In this document: one piece after another, positions 43,711 to 54,829 of the stretch
Numbering within the stretch: position 1 is the first letter of the stretch
How the letters are laid out: each line of letters opens with the position of its first letter
Assembly (NCBI GenBank): GCA_039707465.1
Contig: CM077643.1
Location: forward strand, 249,385,419 to 249,449,418
Direction: 5' to 3'
Length of the DNA stretch: 64,000 nucleotides
Origin: Rhabdophis nuchalis
Taxonomy: Eukaryota > Chordata > Lepidosauria > Squamata > Natricidae
Notes under the pieces: generated by a model
Told to the model about the DNA's origin: nothing
The model's input: the letters and a program-made list of their open reading frames with translations, nothing else
Databases searched by the model: none
Made by a program: the position numbers and the translations under genes

Positions 43711-44096
43711 CAGTGGTGGGTTTCTGCAGGCTCGCACCTACTCGCAAGAGCCGGATGGTGAAATTTAGAGAGCCGGTGAGAGGGGGTTCCACCGGCGGAC
43801 CCAGAAGTAAGTCTGGCCTGCCGCTGCCGGTAACCCAACGGGAAGGAAAGGAAAGGAAGGCAGAAAGTAAGAAAGGAAAGGAAAGGAAAGGAAAGGAAGG
43901 AAGGAAGGAAAGAAAGAGAATTTATTATCACAATTGAGCCCAAAATTTTGGTTGCTAAGCAAGAGCGTTGTTAAACGAGTTCCACCGCATTTTACAAGTT
44001 GGCCACTCCCACCCTGTCACATGACTGCCAAGCCACGCCCACAAAATAGGCCACACATAGAGAGTAGGTTCTAAAAAAATTTGAAACCCACCACTG
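43711..44096. mobile_element. hAT MITE, 386 bp, with nested microsatellite and Tigger-like piece
   Basis: The ends are CAGTGGTGGGTTTC and its inverse, GAAACCCACCACTG. It is flanked by a perfect 8-bp duplication, GGCACAAT, at 43703-43710 and 44097-44104. Inside are a (GGAAA)n/(GGAA)n tract (43841-43915) and a fragment of the Tigger-like family (CACAATTGAGCCCAAAATTT at about 43929). It has no transposase. Confidence 0.85.
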
Positions 44097-44104
44097 GGCA
44101 CAAT

Positions 44105-44514
44105 GCTCTCAATCTACATAACATATGATCTCAGAAGCGATTCCTTTTGTTTATGCTTTTTAAAGTTTGTTATGAGAGAAAATACAAATAGAAATGGAAG
44201 ACAAGAAAGGTTGAGAGAGAGAAAAACAAGGGCACAAAGGTAAAGAAATAATGGTAGTGACTTCCACCTTTTCTGTGCAATAGAGTACAAGAAAAGTTAC
44301 CACTTCAACCTTTTTGCTTTAGATTTCTCATTATTTCAGACCATTTCTATAACAACAGTTTCAGAGGTCATTTCTATGGATCACTGTGTACAAGTGAACC
44401 CATCAAAAGCGTGGTAGATATGTAGCCAATAGAATTTCCCAACAAAACATAACCATGTGCACTGAAACCACTGCACTAAATGATGGCTTGAAAAAACAAT
44501 ATAATTCATCTCTA
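44105..44514. other. AT-rich stretch without gene
   Basis: Nothing is recognised apart from a purine-rich patch near 44170-44240. Confidence 0.4.
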
Positions 44515-44716
44515 TGGAGATTCTCAGTCATCCAGGTCATAGTTGTCCCAGAGGTGCTTTTTTCAAGAGGCCACTGAATTTCCTTGGTTTTCTCTGAAGA
44601 TGTTTCAGTTCTCATTCAGTATGTCAGAGCTGAAGAAGCTTCATGGATGAAAAGTGAAAAGTCTTCAGAGAAAAACAAGGAAGTCCAGTGGCCTCTTGAA
44701 AAAGCACCTTTGGAAT
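44515..44716. mobile_element. Foldback repeat family F, copy 2
   Basis: A nearly complete inverted repeat: AGGTGCTTTTTTCAAGAGGC (44552) pairs with GCCTCTTGAAAAAGCACCTT (44692), and GAAGATGTTTCAGTTCTCAT pairs imperfectly with ATGGATGAAAAGTGAAAAGT. A unique flank (GGAGATTCTCAGTCATCCAG) precedes it and recurs, in a different arrangement, after copy 3 at 60470. Confidence 0.7.
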
Positions 44717-44832
44717 ATAATTCATAGGATGAATTGGGAGGTTTTCCAGAAATGACGAAAACAGGTCCATTGGTTAAGTAAATGTTTCCTCGTATATCAG
44801 GATTCAACATTTCATGAAGACTTGCCCTAGGG

Positions 44833-44972
44833 CAGGGGTCTCCAACCTTTGCAACTTTAAGTCTGAAGGACTTCAGCTCCCAGAATTCTCCAGCCAGCTT
44901 TGCTTTGCTGGCTGGAGAATTCTGGGAGCTGAAGTCCTTCAGACTTAAAGTTGCAAAGGTTGGAGACCCTTG
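44833..44972. mobile_element. Foldback hAT MITE A, 140 bp palindrome
   Basis: Two 66-bp arms (44833-44898 and 44907-44972) are almost perfect inverted copies around an 8-bp loop. The terminus is CAGGGGTCTCCAACC. The 8-bp flanks CCCTAGGG (44825-44832) and CCCTAGGA (44973-44980) match at 7 of 8. Confidence 0.85.
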
Positions 44973-45084
44973 CCCTAGGACATAGTTATGATATCCTGTA
45001 ACCAAAACCGAGTTTGGTTTCATTTTAAAATTCTCTTTTATAAATTAAATACAAAGGAATCCCATCCCATGTTAGCAAAATAGC

Positions 45085-48000
45085 GCTTTATTTATTTATG
45101 TATTTATTTTATTTTATTAAATTTATACCCCGCCCTTCTCCTTGTTAGGACCCAGGGCGGCGCACAGGGATGTTAAAATACATACAAAATATATAAAATA
45201 TATAAAATTTAAAATACTTATTCTAATAAATAAACCCTGCGCTAAAAACCGAATTACAATCCCAAGTTTAAAACTATCTAATAGTCAGTATGGAGGTTAC
45301 GCTAGGCCGGCTAGATGAAATAGGTGTGTCTTCAGACACTTGCGGAAGAGGCGGAGGTCGGAGATGGTGCGGAGTTCAGGGGGTAAGTCGTTCCAGAGGG
45401 CTGGGCCCGCCACAGAGAAGGCTCTCCCCCTGGGTGTTGCCAGTCGGCATTGTCCAGCCGACGGCACCCTGAGGAGGCCCTCTCTGTGGAAGCGTATCGG
45501 TCTGAGGGATGTATGGGGCAGGAGGCGGTCTCGCATATAACTAGGCCCCGAGCCATGGAGCGCTTTAAAGATGGTCGTTAAAACCTTGAAGCGCACGCGA
45601 AAGACCACAGGAAGCCAGTGCAGCTCGCGCAGGATAGGTGTTATGTGGGAGTGTCTAGGCGCTCCCATAATCACCCGCGCGGCTGCGTTCTGGACTAGCT
45701 GCAGCTTTCGGGTGCACCTCAAGGGGAGCCCCATGTAGAGAGCATTACAGTAGTCGAGTCGAGAGGTGACGAGTGCTTGAGTGACTGTGCGTAAGGCACC
45801 CCGGTCCAGTAAGGGGCGCAATTGGCGCATCAGGCGTACCTGATGAAACGCCCCCCTGGCCATGGCTGCCACATGATCTTCCATAGACAGCCGGGAATCC
45901 AGGAGGACACCCAAATTGCGCGCCCTCTCCACGGGGGCCGGTGTTTCGCCCCCAATGGCCAGAGTTGGAATAATCTGGCTGAACCGGGGCGCCGGAAGCC
46001 ACAGCCACTCAGTCTTGGACGGGTTGAGCTTGAGTTTGTCACCACCCATCCAGATCCGTACGGCTTCCAAGCACCGGGACATAACCTTGATGGCATCGTT
46101 GGGGTGGTCTGGGGTGGATATGTACAACTGAGTATCATCAGCGTACAGATGATATCCCACCCCAAAACCATGGATGATCTCACCCAGCGGCTTCATATAT
46201 GTGTTGAACAGTAGGGACGAGAGGACCGACCCCTGAGGAACCCCACATATGAGGGGCCTCAAGGCCGACCTCTGCCCCCCTGCCAACACATATTGCGACC
46301 GACCAGAGAGGTAGGATGAGAACCACTGCAAAACGGTGCCTCCCAGCCCCAACCCGCCCAGTCGACACAATAGGATACCCTGGTCGATGGTATCAAAAGC
46401 CGCTGAGAGGTCTAATAGGACTAGGATAGAGGAATATCCTCTATCCCACGCCCTCCATAGATCATCAACCAACGCAACCAATGCCGTCTTGGTGCTGTGC
46501 CCGGGTCGGAAGCCGGACTGGCGCGGGTCTAGATAATCAACTTCCTCCAAGTGTCGCGGAAACTGTTGAGCCACCACACTCTCAACAACCTTCACTAAAA
46601 AGTGGAGGTTGGAGACAGGACGATAGTTCTCTAATAATGCTGGATCCAGGGACGGCTTCTTGAGGAGGGGCCTTACTACCGCCTCTTTCAAGATGGTAGG
46701 CAAGGACCCCTCACTCAAAGATGCGTTGACAATGCCCTGGAGCCAGCCTCATGTCGTCTCCCAGGATGCCAGTACAAGCCAGGAGGGACACGGGTCCAAT
46801 AAACATGTGGTAGCCCTAAGTCTCTTTGACAACTTGTCTATATCCTCGGTGGTAACAAAATCAAACTCCTCCCAAGATGGTGTCACAAGAACAGCCTCGG
46901 CCCGCTCGACTGGACCACTGTCGATGGAGGGTAGCTCGTTCCGAATCCGAGTGATTTTCTCCTGCAGATAAATCCCAAATTCCTCTGCTCGACCCTGTAG
47001 AGGGGCTTCCCGCGGCCTCTGTTGAAGGAGGGAGCGGGTCACCCCAAACAGGGCGGCAGGGCGGTTATCTGCGGATGCAATAAGAGTGGCACAATACTCA
47101 CGTTTGGCCACTCTTATCGCCACTAAGTAAGTCCTAATATGGTCTCTCACTAGTGTTCGGTCGGCTTCGGAGTGAGAAGATCTCCATCTGCTCTCTAGGC
47201 GTCTCTTGTGGCGCTTCATCTCCCTAAGCCCCTCGGTAAACCAAGGAGCCCAGGTGGTTTGTCGCCGCAAGAGAGGCCGCAAGGGCGCGACTCGGTCCAA
47301 GGCCCCCGTGGCCGAACTTAACCATGCGGCCACTAGGTCCTCAGTCGAGTCGCAGGGCAAGTCCACAGGAATTGGCCCAAGCTCCCTTTGGAACCTTATC
47401 GGGTCCATCAGGAGCCTGGGGTGGAACCATATAGGAATGTCTGGTTCTGCCTCCCCGCAGTGAGATGCGGCGATCGGAAAGTCGAGCCGAAGGAGAGCGT
47501 GATCTGTCCATGACAGGGGTGTGATGACTAAATCCCCTATTCCCAGATCACTACTCCACTGTCCCGAGACGAAGATTAGATCCAGGGTGTGTCCACCCTC
47601 AAGGGTAGGGCCTACAACTACTTGGGTCAGGTCCATGGCTGTCATGGAAGCCATGAACTCCCGAGCTACCCCAGAGGTTTCGCCCGCTGATGGCAGGTTA
47701 AAGTCCCCCATGACTAAAAGTCTGGGGGTCTCAACCGCCGCCTCGGCTATCACCTCTAGGAGCTCGGGCAGGGCTGTTGTTGCATAACGAGGAGCCAGGT
47801 ATACAACTAACACGCCCAACTGCCTCCCTAGGCCCCACCTCACAAGGAGGGACTCGCACCCGGTCGTCTGAGGGATCGTGGTCTCCTTTGGCTCAAGACC
47901 TTCCCTAACCATAACCGCCACTCTCCCACCCCTCCCTAGGGCCCTAGGCTGATGGAAGGCTCAGTATCCTGGTGGGCACATTTCTACGAGGGGATGTACT

Positions 48001-48430
48001 CCCTCGTGGCCCAACCAGGTTTCCGTAATGCCCACCAGGTCCGGGTCCCCCTCTGACACAAGGTCATAGATGAGGGGGGATTTTTGTATCACGGACCTGG
48101 CGTTGCATAGCATCAGCCTAGGGCCCCGGGTCTGTGGTTCTTGCCCACCTAGTCTGCGATGGGAACAGGGGGAGCTGGAGCGCGTGACCACCCGTAACCA
48201 GCGGCCACGGTCCTCCAGCTGGTAATGTCCGCCCCCTTCCCACTGCCCCTGCCCCTCCCCAAGACCGTATTGATGGAAAATATCTCAGTGGAAACGACCC
48301 CCCTTCCCCCTCCTCCGTTTCTCTACTTCTGCTACCTGCTGGCGCTTTCATCCAAGGCGGATCATCCAAGGCAGATTAGAGCTCTGCATGGAAAAGGAGA
48401 TGCCAGATGTTCAAGGCGCCTTTAGAAAGG
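45085..48430 (-). mobile_element. L2-like LINE, nearly full length
   Basis: On the minus strand the order is a GC-rich leader (about 48430-48192), one long pol frame (48191-45297), the 3' UTR and a (TAAA)n-type tail (45120-45085). The 3' terminus CCCTGGGTCCTAACAAGGAG and GGGCGGGGTATAAATTTAAT is shared by at least five other fragments in this window. The exact 5' end was not determined. The clade (L2 within the CR1 group) is inferred from pol motifs. Confidence 0.85.
45297..48191 (-). pseudogene. L2-like pol (endonuclease + reverse transcriptase), two in-frame stops
   Basis: About 965 codons lie in one frame, broken only by TGA codons near 47958 and 46746. The endonuclease starts with LMLCNARSVIQKSPLIYDLV and has GITETWLG (catalytic Glu), VMGDFNLP (about 47710, Asp/Asn), HTLDLIFVSG and SWTDHALL (His). 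The reverse transcriptase has [21 protein letters not shown] (motif A, about 46412-46383), [11 protein letters not shown] and [12 protein letters not shown] (motif C with both Asp, about 46145). The thumb and C-terminal region end in [19 protein letters not shown]. There are no frameshifts, so the copy is recent. In the family, pol nicks DNA and primes reverse transcription of its own RNA. No ORF1 is seen. Confidence 0.85.
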
Positions 48431-48723
48431 TTGCAGAGGAATAACAAAGGACCAGGCTCAAATTATCCTACTTAGGAGCTATGATGCAAAGACCCAGCTC
48501 TCTGGAGAGGGCTCTAATGATGGAAGGAAAGAGAAGAGAAGGAAGACCAGCAGCAAGATGCACTCACTCACAGTTGCAAAGGGTGAATCTTTGGAAGACC
48601 TGAAGGACCAGGTTAAGACAGATCATCGTGGACAAAATATATCTGTATGGTCACTAAATGTAAACATCAACTTGATGGCACATCATCAATCAAGGTGTCC
48701 CGAGTTAAAGATGTCAGGGGTAT

Positions 48724-48733
48724 GATGATGATG

Positions 48734-48824
<91 letters not shown>
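48724..48824 (+). repeat. (ATA)n microsatellite at an L2 3' end
   Basis: About 33 ATA units, preceded by ATG units. It merges with the minus-strand L2 tail (TTAATTTGTAGACCGCTCCC) at 48825. Confidence 0.95.
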
Positions 48825-48826
<2 letters not shown>

Positions 48827-49882
48827 TTAATTTGTAGACCGCTCCCTCTCCCCGAAGGGACTCAGAGCGGTGCACAGGGGAATTAAAAACATACAAACAT
48901 AAATACATCATAAATATATATAAAATCAGATTAAACAATTTATCCCTGCGCTAAAACCCCAAATACTAAAAACGAAACCCTTTAAAAACCCAATTAAAAC
49001 AATTTAAATGTTCAGACTGAGAGGCTGGAAGGTAGGTTAGGCCAGGCCAGCCAGTTGGAATAGATAAGTCTTGAGCTTTTGTCGGAAGGCGCGGAGGTCC
49101 GTGGTTGTCCTGAGGTCGGGAGGTAGGTCGTTCCATAGAGCTGGGCCCGCCACAGAGAAGGCCCTTCCCCTGGGCGTCGCCCGCTGGCATTGCCTAGTGG
49201 ACGGCACCCAGAGAAGTCCCTCTCTGTGGGAGCAAATCGGTCGGAGGGATGTATGGGGTAGGATGCGATCTTGCAAATAGCTAGGTCCCGTGCCATGGAG
49301 CGCTTTAAAGATGGTAGTCAGCACCTTGAAGCACACCCGGAAGATGACAGGCAGCCAGTGCAGCTCGCGCAGGAGTGGTGTTATGTGGAAATGCCTAGGG
49401 GCACCCAGAATTGCCCGCACGGCCGCGTTCTGGACTAGCTGTAGTCTCCGGGTGCACCTCAAGGGAAGCCCCATGTAGAGAGCATTACAGTAGTCTAGAC
49501 GGGATGTCACAAGGGCATAAGTGACCGTGCGAAGGGCATCCCGGTCCAATAGGGGACGCAACTGGCGTACCAGGCGAACCTGGTAAAACGCCCCCCTGGC
49601 CATGGCTGTCACTTCATCTTCCATAGACAGCCGGGTATCCAGGAGGATGCCCAGATTGCGTGCCCCATCCACAGGGGCTAGATGTTCCCCCCCTATGGCC
49701 AGTGATGGATGAACTGGTTGTACCGGGACACCGGAAGCCACAGCCACTCGGTCTTGGACGGGTTGAGTCTGAGTCTGTTCCTTCCCATCCAGATCCGCAT
49801 GGCTTCCAGGCACCGGGACATCACTTCAATGGAATCGTTGGGGTGGTTCGGGGTAGATATATACAGCTGCGTATCGTCATCC
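48825..49882 (-). mobile_element. L2-like LINE, 5'-truncated
   Basis: Begins on the minus strand at about 49882 within the RT ([20 protein letters not shown]) and runs through the thumb and C-terminus to the 3' UTR and (TAT)n array. It belongs to a different subfamily from the 45-kb copy: the 3' UTR has the CTCCCTCTCCCCGAAGGGAC variant rather than CCCCGCCCTTCTCC. Confidence 0.85.
49037..49882 (-). pseudogene. L2-like pol C-terminal third
   Basis: The frame covers the end of RT motif C ([10 protein letters not shown], first residues lost), the palm-thumb linker MSRCLEAMRIWMGRNRLRLN and [11 protein letters not shown], and then, after one frame change near 49720, HPSLAIGGEHLAPVDGARNL through [24 protein letters not shown] and [20 protein letters not shown]. 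It ends LKTYLFQLAGLA. The 5' truncation removes the endonuclease and most of the RT, so it is inactive. Confidence 0.85.
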
Positions 49883-49991
49883 ATCCTTGAACATTGCTCC
49901 CATGCAGGCTTCTCTTTCAACAATATGTTTGTTTGCTTTTTAGGGGGGGGGGCAGTTCAAAATTTTGATATAGGAAATTGCTTTGAGTACA

Positions 49992-50345
49992 TAGGTAAAG
50001 GTAATGGTTCCCCTCGCATGTATGTGCTAGTTGTTCCTGATTCTAGGGGGTGGTGCTCATCTCCATTTCAAAGCTGAAGAGCCAGCGCTGTCTGAAGATG
50101 TCTCTGTGGTCATGTGGCCAGCATGGCTAAACACCAAAGGCACACGGAATGCTGTTACCTTCCCACCAAAGGTGGTTCCTATTTTTCTACTTGCATTTTT
50201 TACATGCTTTCAAACTGCTAGGTTGGCAGAAGCTGAGACAAGTAACAGGAGCTCACTTCGTTACACAGCGCTAGGGTTTCGAACCACTGAACTGCCAACC
50301 TTTCTGATCGACAATCTCAGCCTCTTAGCCACTGAGCCACCGTGT
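49992..50345 (-). mobile_element. Sauria-type SINE, full length
   Basis: On the minus strand the head is GTGGCTCAGTGGCTAAGAGG (A box) and GGTTCGAAACCC (B box). The tRNA-unrelated body carries GAAGGTAACAGCATTCCGTG and GAGATGAGCACCACCCC, and the tail is CATTACCTTTACCTA, the ACCTTT-type end characteristic of Sauria SINEs. This end is used by a LINE partner (BovB type, present in this window) for retroposition. Confidence 0.85.
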
Positions 50346-50834
50346 TCCTCTAATATATAACATCTGTTTGTATTTATATATGTGTGTGCGTACACACATA
50401 CACATACACACAGTATACCTGCACAATATACATGCACAATTCACACACCAACACATTTAAAAATTATGGATAATTAAGGTGTGTTGGCTTTTTGAGAGCT
50501 CAGTCTTTGAAAGCAACAGTTGCCCTGTTTACAATCCTCTCATGGCGAGAGAGATCCTACAGCCAGAATCAATTATTTATCATGTCACTGGGAACAAAGT
50601 AGTCTTATATTCCTTGTGAAGCAGCTCTGCTATTCTGTTTTAAGAAGAGCAGCTTGACCAGACCCCAAATCAGAGAGCTTTGCTTTCTAGTGATAAGGTA
50701 ATCTGGGGCCTTTTATCCAAAGGAGGGTTCCTGATTTCTCTCTAAGGAGTCAACCATGAGAGTTGGAGAAAGGAAATGTTAATGTCGAGGAGAAATTTTT
50801 CCAACTTACTTTGGAACTTCTAGGAGTTGAACTT
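50346..50834. other. AT-rich stretch with short (CA)n
   Basis: A TGTGTGCGTACACACA palindrome lies in an alternating purine-pyrimidine tract at about 50380-50412. No gene. Confidence 0.4.
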
Positions 50835-51352
50835 ATATTATATTTATTCAATTTATACCCCGCCCTTCTCCAAACGGATCCAGGGCGGCGCACAGGAAAA
50901 TTAAAATACATACAAAACATCATATAAAATTTAAAAAACTAATTCAATGGATCCTGTGCTAAAACCAGATTAAAATCCCCAAATTTAAAAACTATCTAAA
51001 AGTCAGTTTAGGGGGCTACGCTAGGCCGGCTAGATGGAACAAATGTGTCTTTAGACACTTGCGGAAGAGGCGGAGGTCAGAGATGGTGCGAAGTTCAGGG
51101 GGTAAGTTGTTCCAAAGGGCTGGACCTGCCACAGAGAAGGCTCTTCCCCTGGGTGTCGCCAGCCAGCATTGTCCGGCCGACGGCACCCTGAGGAGGCCCT
51201 CTCTGTGGGAGCGTATTGGTCTGAGGGATGTATGGGGCAGGAGGCAGTCTCGCATATAACTAGGCCCCGAGCCATGGAGCGCTTTAAAGATGGTCGTCAA
51301 AACCTTGAAACGCACCCGAAAGACCACAGGAAGCCAGTGCAGCTCGCGCAGG
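50835..51352 (-). mobile_element. L2-like LINE 3' end, 5'-truncated
   Basis: From 51352 the minus strand reads [20 protein letters not shown] and [15 protein letters not shown], and it ends [13 protein letters not shown] at about 51016. The 3' UTR follows, with the GCGCCGCCCTGGATCCG end. The coding end is nearly identical to that of the 45-kb element, so both belong to one young subfamily. Confidence 0.85.
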
Positions 51353-51412
51353 ATTGCCAAATTACCCTTTGAAACTGGGCAAAGCAGGCACAAGTCTCTC
51401 ATATTCAACAAG

Positions 51413-51433
51413 TCATTTGTGTGAGTGTGTGTG

Positions 51434-51464
<31 letters not shown>
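51413..51464 (+). repeat. (GT)n microsatellite
   Basis: About 25 GT units; a foldback hAT copy begins at its right edge. Confidence 0.9.
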
Positions 51465-51468
51465 AGAG

Positions 51469-51545
51469 CAGGGGTCTCAACTGGCTGAGGAATTCTGGGA
51501 GTTGAAGTCCAAAAGTCTTAAAGTTGCCAAGGTTGGAGACCCCTA
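51469..51545. mobile_element. Foldback hAT MITE C, internally deleted, 77 bp
   Basis: Ends are CAGGGGTCTCAAC and GTTGGAGACCCCTA, with a perfect 8-bp duplication, GTGTAGAG, at 51461-51468 and 51546-51553. Most of the left arm is lost compared with copy A at 44833. Confidence 0.8.
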
Positions 51546-51553
51546 GTGTAGAG

Positions 51554-52708
51554 GACATCCGTGACAGGGTCTTTACGATGTGACATTCCAGTGCTTTTTT
51601 TTTCCCCCCTTGAATGTATTTTTTAATGTAATTGTGCCATCCTGTGAAAAGGATGAACAGAAGTACAAAAAGGCAGCCAAGTTGAATCCTGCCTGAATTG
51701 ACCAACTTAAATTATCAACGTAATTAAATTCCCAACATATATCCTAGCTCTCGTCTGTTCTCTCCTCTTTGAAGACTTACTGGCTCTCCTTGATCTGATG
51801 CTTTTTCTGTTTTCTACAGCAAACATCCTCATCCAGTTACCCACCAAGTGTATGGATTTTAATTGAAGTCCTCACTTTTTCAAGGTGCACAGACTGATCT
51901 AGAAACTGAACACAACATTTGGAGTTTTTTGCTAAATGTATGTTTGCATGATAAGACTCATGCCATGGTTTGGTTTTTGGGTTTTTTCCAGCTGTTGTCC
52001 TTCTGGGCTGACATCTGCCAGATACATTGGCCCGCCTTCAAATCCCTGTTCCGATAACTAATCTTAAAATCCTGGTGAGTTTATATTGCAAAAGTGCTGG
52101 TTATAAAACTCTTGCAGGAAGGATTAGGCACAGAAATTGGAAAGGCCCACAACACATTCTGAGTGGAACTTTTGGTCTCCCGTTGGCAGCTTTTATAGCA
52201 TCTGGAAGCATCTGAAGTGAAAACAAAGCTTCCCTTGCAAAGATAAAAAATGCAAAGAATAAAGAACTGGATATAACAGGGATTAAAATAATCTAAGGGT
52301 TGAGAAAACCAATGAAGCATAAACTAGACATTTTCCTCTTTCTCTTTAATCAGAATCTATTTCAAGTTCATAGGATAAATTGAACAAGTTCCCAGTCAAC
52401 TTTGTTTATCTATTGAATTAAAAGCTAAAAAGTGACCAACGAACATTTCATACCAAAGTTCTCAAGAGGAATTCAGCATCACATATTTTTCTGAACACTG
52501 TTCTAGTTAAAAGTATTCAAGAGAAAAGAGTTCTTAGAAAAGAAAATAAGGTTGATCTTCTTCCAGAAGTCCTATGATTGTCCACGTTTCTCCTTTGGGA
52601 TTAGAGTGGGAAACTGACCTTGGAAAGAAAATTCAGTGTTGAAAATTCTCCTCCTTTTTCCTGCCAGCCTCAGCTGCTGGCTTTTCCTGAGTTTTAGAAG
52701 CTCCAGTA
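51554..52708. other. Stretch without recognisable gene
   Basis: Short frames only. No repeat family recognised. Confidence 0.4.
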
Positions 52709-52949
52709 CAGTAATCCCTCGTTTTTCGCGGTTAATGGGGACCGGAACCTTTCGCGAAAACTGAAAAACCACGAAGTAGGATTCGCAATACACTATACTG
52801 GAAACTTGAGTTGGTGGACATCGTTTAAAGCAAGCACTAGGGGGCGCTTGCCTCCTACCAATGCATTTTTTTTCTATTCTGTATTTTTGAAAAACCCGCG
52901 ACGCACTGAAGCCGCGAAACATGAAGCCGTGAAAAACGAGGGATCACTG
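52709..52949. mobile_element. Tigger/pogo-like MITE, 241 bp
   Basis: Terminal inverted repeats CAGTAATCCCTCGTTTTTCG and CAGTGATCCCTCGTTTTTCA are flanked by TA dinucleotides (52707-52708 and 52950-52951), as for the Tc1/mariner superfamily. The interior has a TTCGCGAAAACTGAAAAACC motif and its rough inverse. No transposase. Confidence 0.85.
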
Positions 52950-52951
52950 TA

Positions 52952-53859
52952 TAGAGACAAAGAGAGGGAAAAAATCTCAGGAAGTTCTGATGAATAATTT
53001 CCCAGAATAAGAAATGGATTCAGAGCAACCAATGCTCCCTCCAGCACTCTTTCATACTTCTTATCTAGGCATAACTTTGGAGCCTTCCTGGTGATTCTCA
53101 ATTAATTGTGGGTGATGGGAAGGGTAAAGTAAAAACTAGAGGAAGAGGAATGTCAGCATATAATCTATGTCAGGTGTGGAGGCAGCATTCACAAATGTAT
53201 GTGTCATATTAGCACATATTTTGTTGCTCCCTGTGATTTTATTTATTGAAGCTCAGGGAAATGGTCACATAGGAATATAATTACCGTAGTTAAGACATTA
53301 ATTCTATCCAGTACAGGATAAAAGAGATGATGCTATTTACACAAATATGTATTAATTGATTAATCACATGTTATAGATACATGAACATGGAAGGGAGGGA
53401 GGAGGGAGGAAGGAGGAGAAGAGGGAAGGAAGTAAGGAGGGAGAGAGGGAGGGAGAGAGAGAGAAGGAGGAAGGGAAGGAGGAAGGAAGGAAGGAAGTTA
53501 AACCCTCCCCTTTTCTAGAAAAATGAAATATCCTGAGAAATATTGAAAAGGCAGAATATTATATTTCCCGGGATCATAAATGGAGAAACATGTTTTTAGG
53601 CAGGAAGCAGACGCCCTCTTAATAGCCCCCATTTTTCGCAATGGGCGATTAAAAAGCCTGAGCTAGTCTACATAACAAATATAGGATTAGCCTTCTACAG
53701 AAACTCACCACAGGGCATCTGGGAACTCAGCCAAGCTTGGGACTCAAAAAGACACACAACCTACAAAGGTAGCTAAGACACCCCAGCCCCCTATCCCTGG
53801 GAGTATGACAACCAATCAGAATACATTTCTTACACAGAAACAGGAAACAGAGAGGTGGG
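52952..53859. other. Stretch with a purine-rich microsatellite
   Basis: GGAG/GGAA-type tract at about 53392-53500. No gene recognised. Confidence 0.5.
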
Positions 53860-54071
53860 ACTGAACAGAGAGTATAAAAAACCAGCAAACCCCTTCTTTC
53901 TCTTTTTTCTTCTTTACCCAACATCTGGAAGCATGTAATCCCCCTTTTCTGTTCAGGAACTCAAGCCATGTGGTCCTGTCCAACATTAAACCATCTTTCC
54001 AAGTAGCCTCCATGTTTCCAGTTTCTTTGCCCCCACTTGCAACTGAACTCAGAATGACATTTCCTCCAACA
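53860..54071 (+). mobile_element. TATA-containing dispersed repeat G, copy 1 (LTR-like)
   Basis: A canonical TATA box (AGTATAAAAAACC, 53871) is followed by AACATCTGGAAGCATGTAAT, TGTGGTCCTGTCCAACATTA and CTCCATGTTTCCAGTTTCTT. An opposite-strand copy lies at about 60010-60240. Promoter-like order suggests the U3/R part of an LTR, but no termini or duplications were found. Confidence 0.5.
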
Positions 54072-54168
54072 GAAGGAAGGAAGGAAGGAAGGAAGGAAGG
54101 AAGGAAGGAAGGAAGGAAGGAAGGAAGGAAGGAAGGAAGGAAGGAAGGAAGGAAGGAAGGAAGGAACA
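54072..54168 (+). repeat. (GGAA)n array on the 3' side of a CR1/L3-type LINE
   Basis: About 24 perfect units; changes directly into LINE sequence at 54169. Confidence 0.95.
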
Positions 54169-54725
54169 TAAGAACAGCCTTGCTGGAACAGGCCACAGCC
54201 CATCTGGTCCAGCATGCTGTCTCACACAGTGGCTCATCATTTGCTTCAGGGTATTCCCAAGCAGATGTCTTCACCTGCTTACGATTCCCTGCAAATGGTA
54301 TTGAGAAATATCATGCATATCTCTCCAACTCAGAGGGTATTCTTAGGTATCCATAATGATAGCCATGGATACCCTTGTTCTCCATGAACTCGTCTAATCC
54401 TTTCTTAAAGGTGTCGAGGCTGACAGCTGTCACCACTTCTTCTGGCAGGGAGTTCCATAGATCAGTGAAAAATTACTTCCTCTTATTTGTTTGAGGTCTA
54501 GCTTCCAAAAGTTTCATGGAGTGCCCCCTAGTTCTAGTGTTGTGCGATAGGGAAAACAGTTTTTCCTTTTCTACTTTGTCCACACCATGCATGATTTTAT
54601 AGACTTCAATCAGGTCACCTCTCAGGCGCCGTCGTTCTAGAGTGAAGAGGCCCAGCCGTTGCAGCCTCAGATGGTAAGGAAGGTGTTCCAGCCCCCTAAT
54701 CATTCTGGTTGCCCTCCTCTGCACC
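54169..54725 (-). mobile_element. CR1/L3-type LINE 3' end between two AAGG arrays
   Basis: The minus strand has the 3' end with GCTGTTCTTATGTTC at the terminus and, upstream, pol C-terminus codons (54725-54473): VQRRATRMIRGLEHLPYHLR, LQRLGLFTLERRRLRGDLIE, VYKIMHGVDK and SHNTRTRGHSMKLL. This differs from the main CR1 family of the window. The 5' truncation point (54725) joins a second (GGAA)n array. Confidence 0.8.
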
Positions 54726-54829
54726 AAGGAAGGAAGGAAGGAAGGAAGGAAGGAAGGAAGGAAGGAAGGAAGGAAGGAAGGAAGGAAGGAAGGAAGGAAG
54801 GAAGGAAGGAAGGAAGGAAGGAAGGAAGG
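54726..54829 (+). repeat. (GGAA)n array on the 5' side of the CR1/L3-type LINE
   Basis: About 26 perfect units, same motif and phase strand as the array at 54072-54168. Confidence 0.95.

Noticed and set aside
54049..54240. Poly Phe-Leu-Pro-Ser frames
   Set aside because: Translation of the (GGAA)n arrays on either strand.
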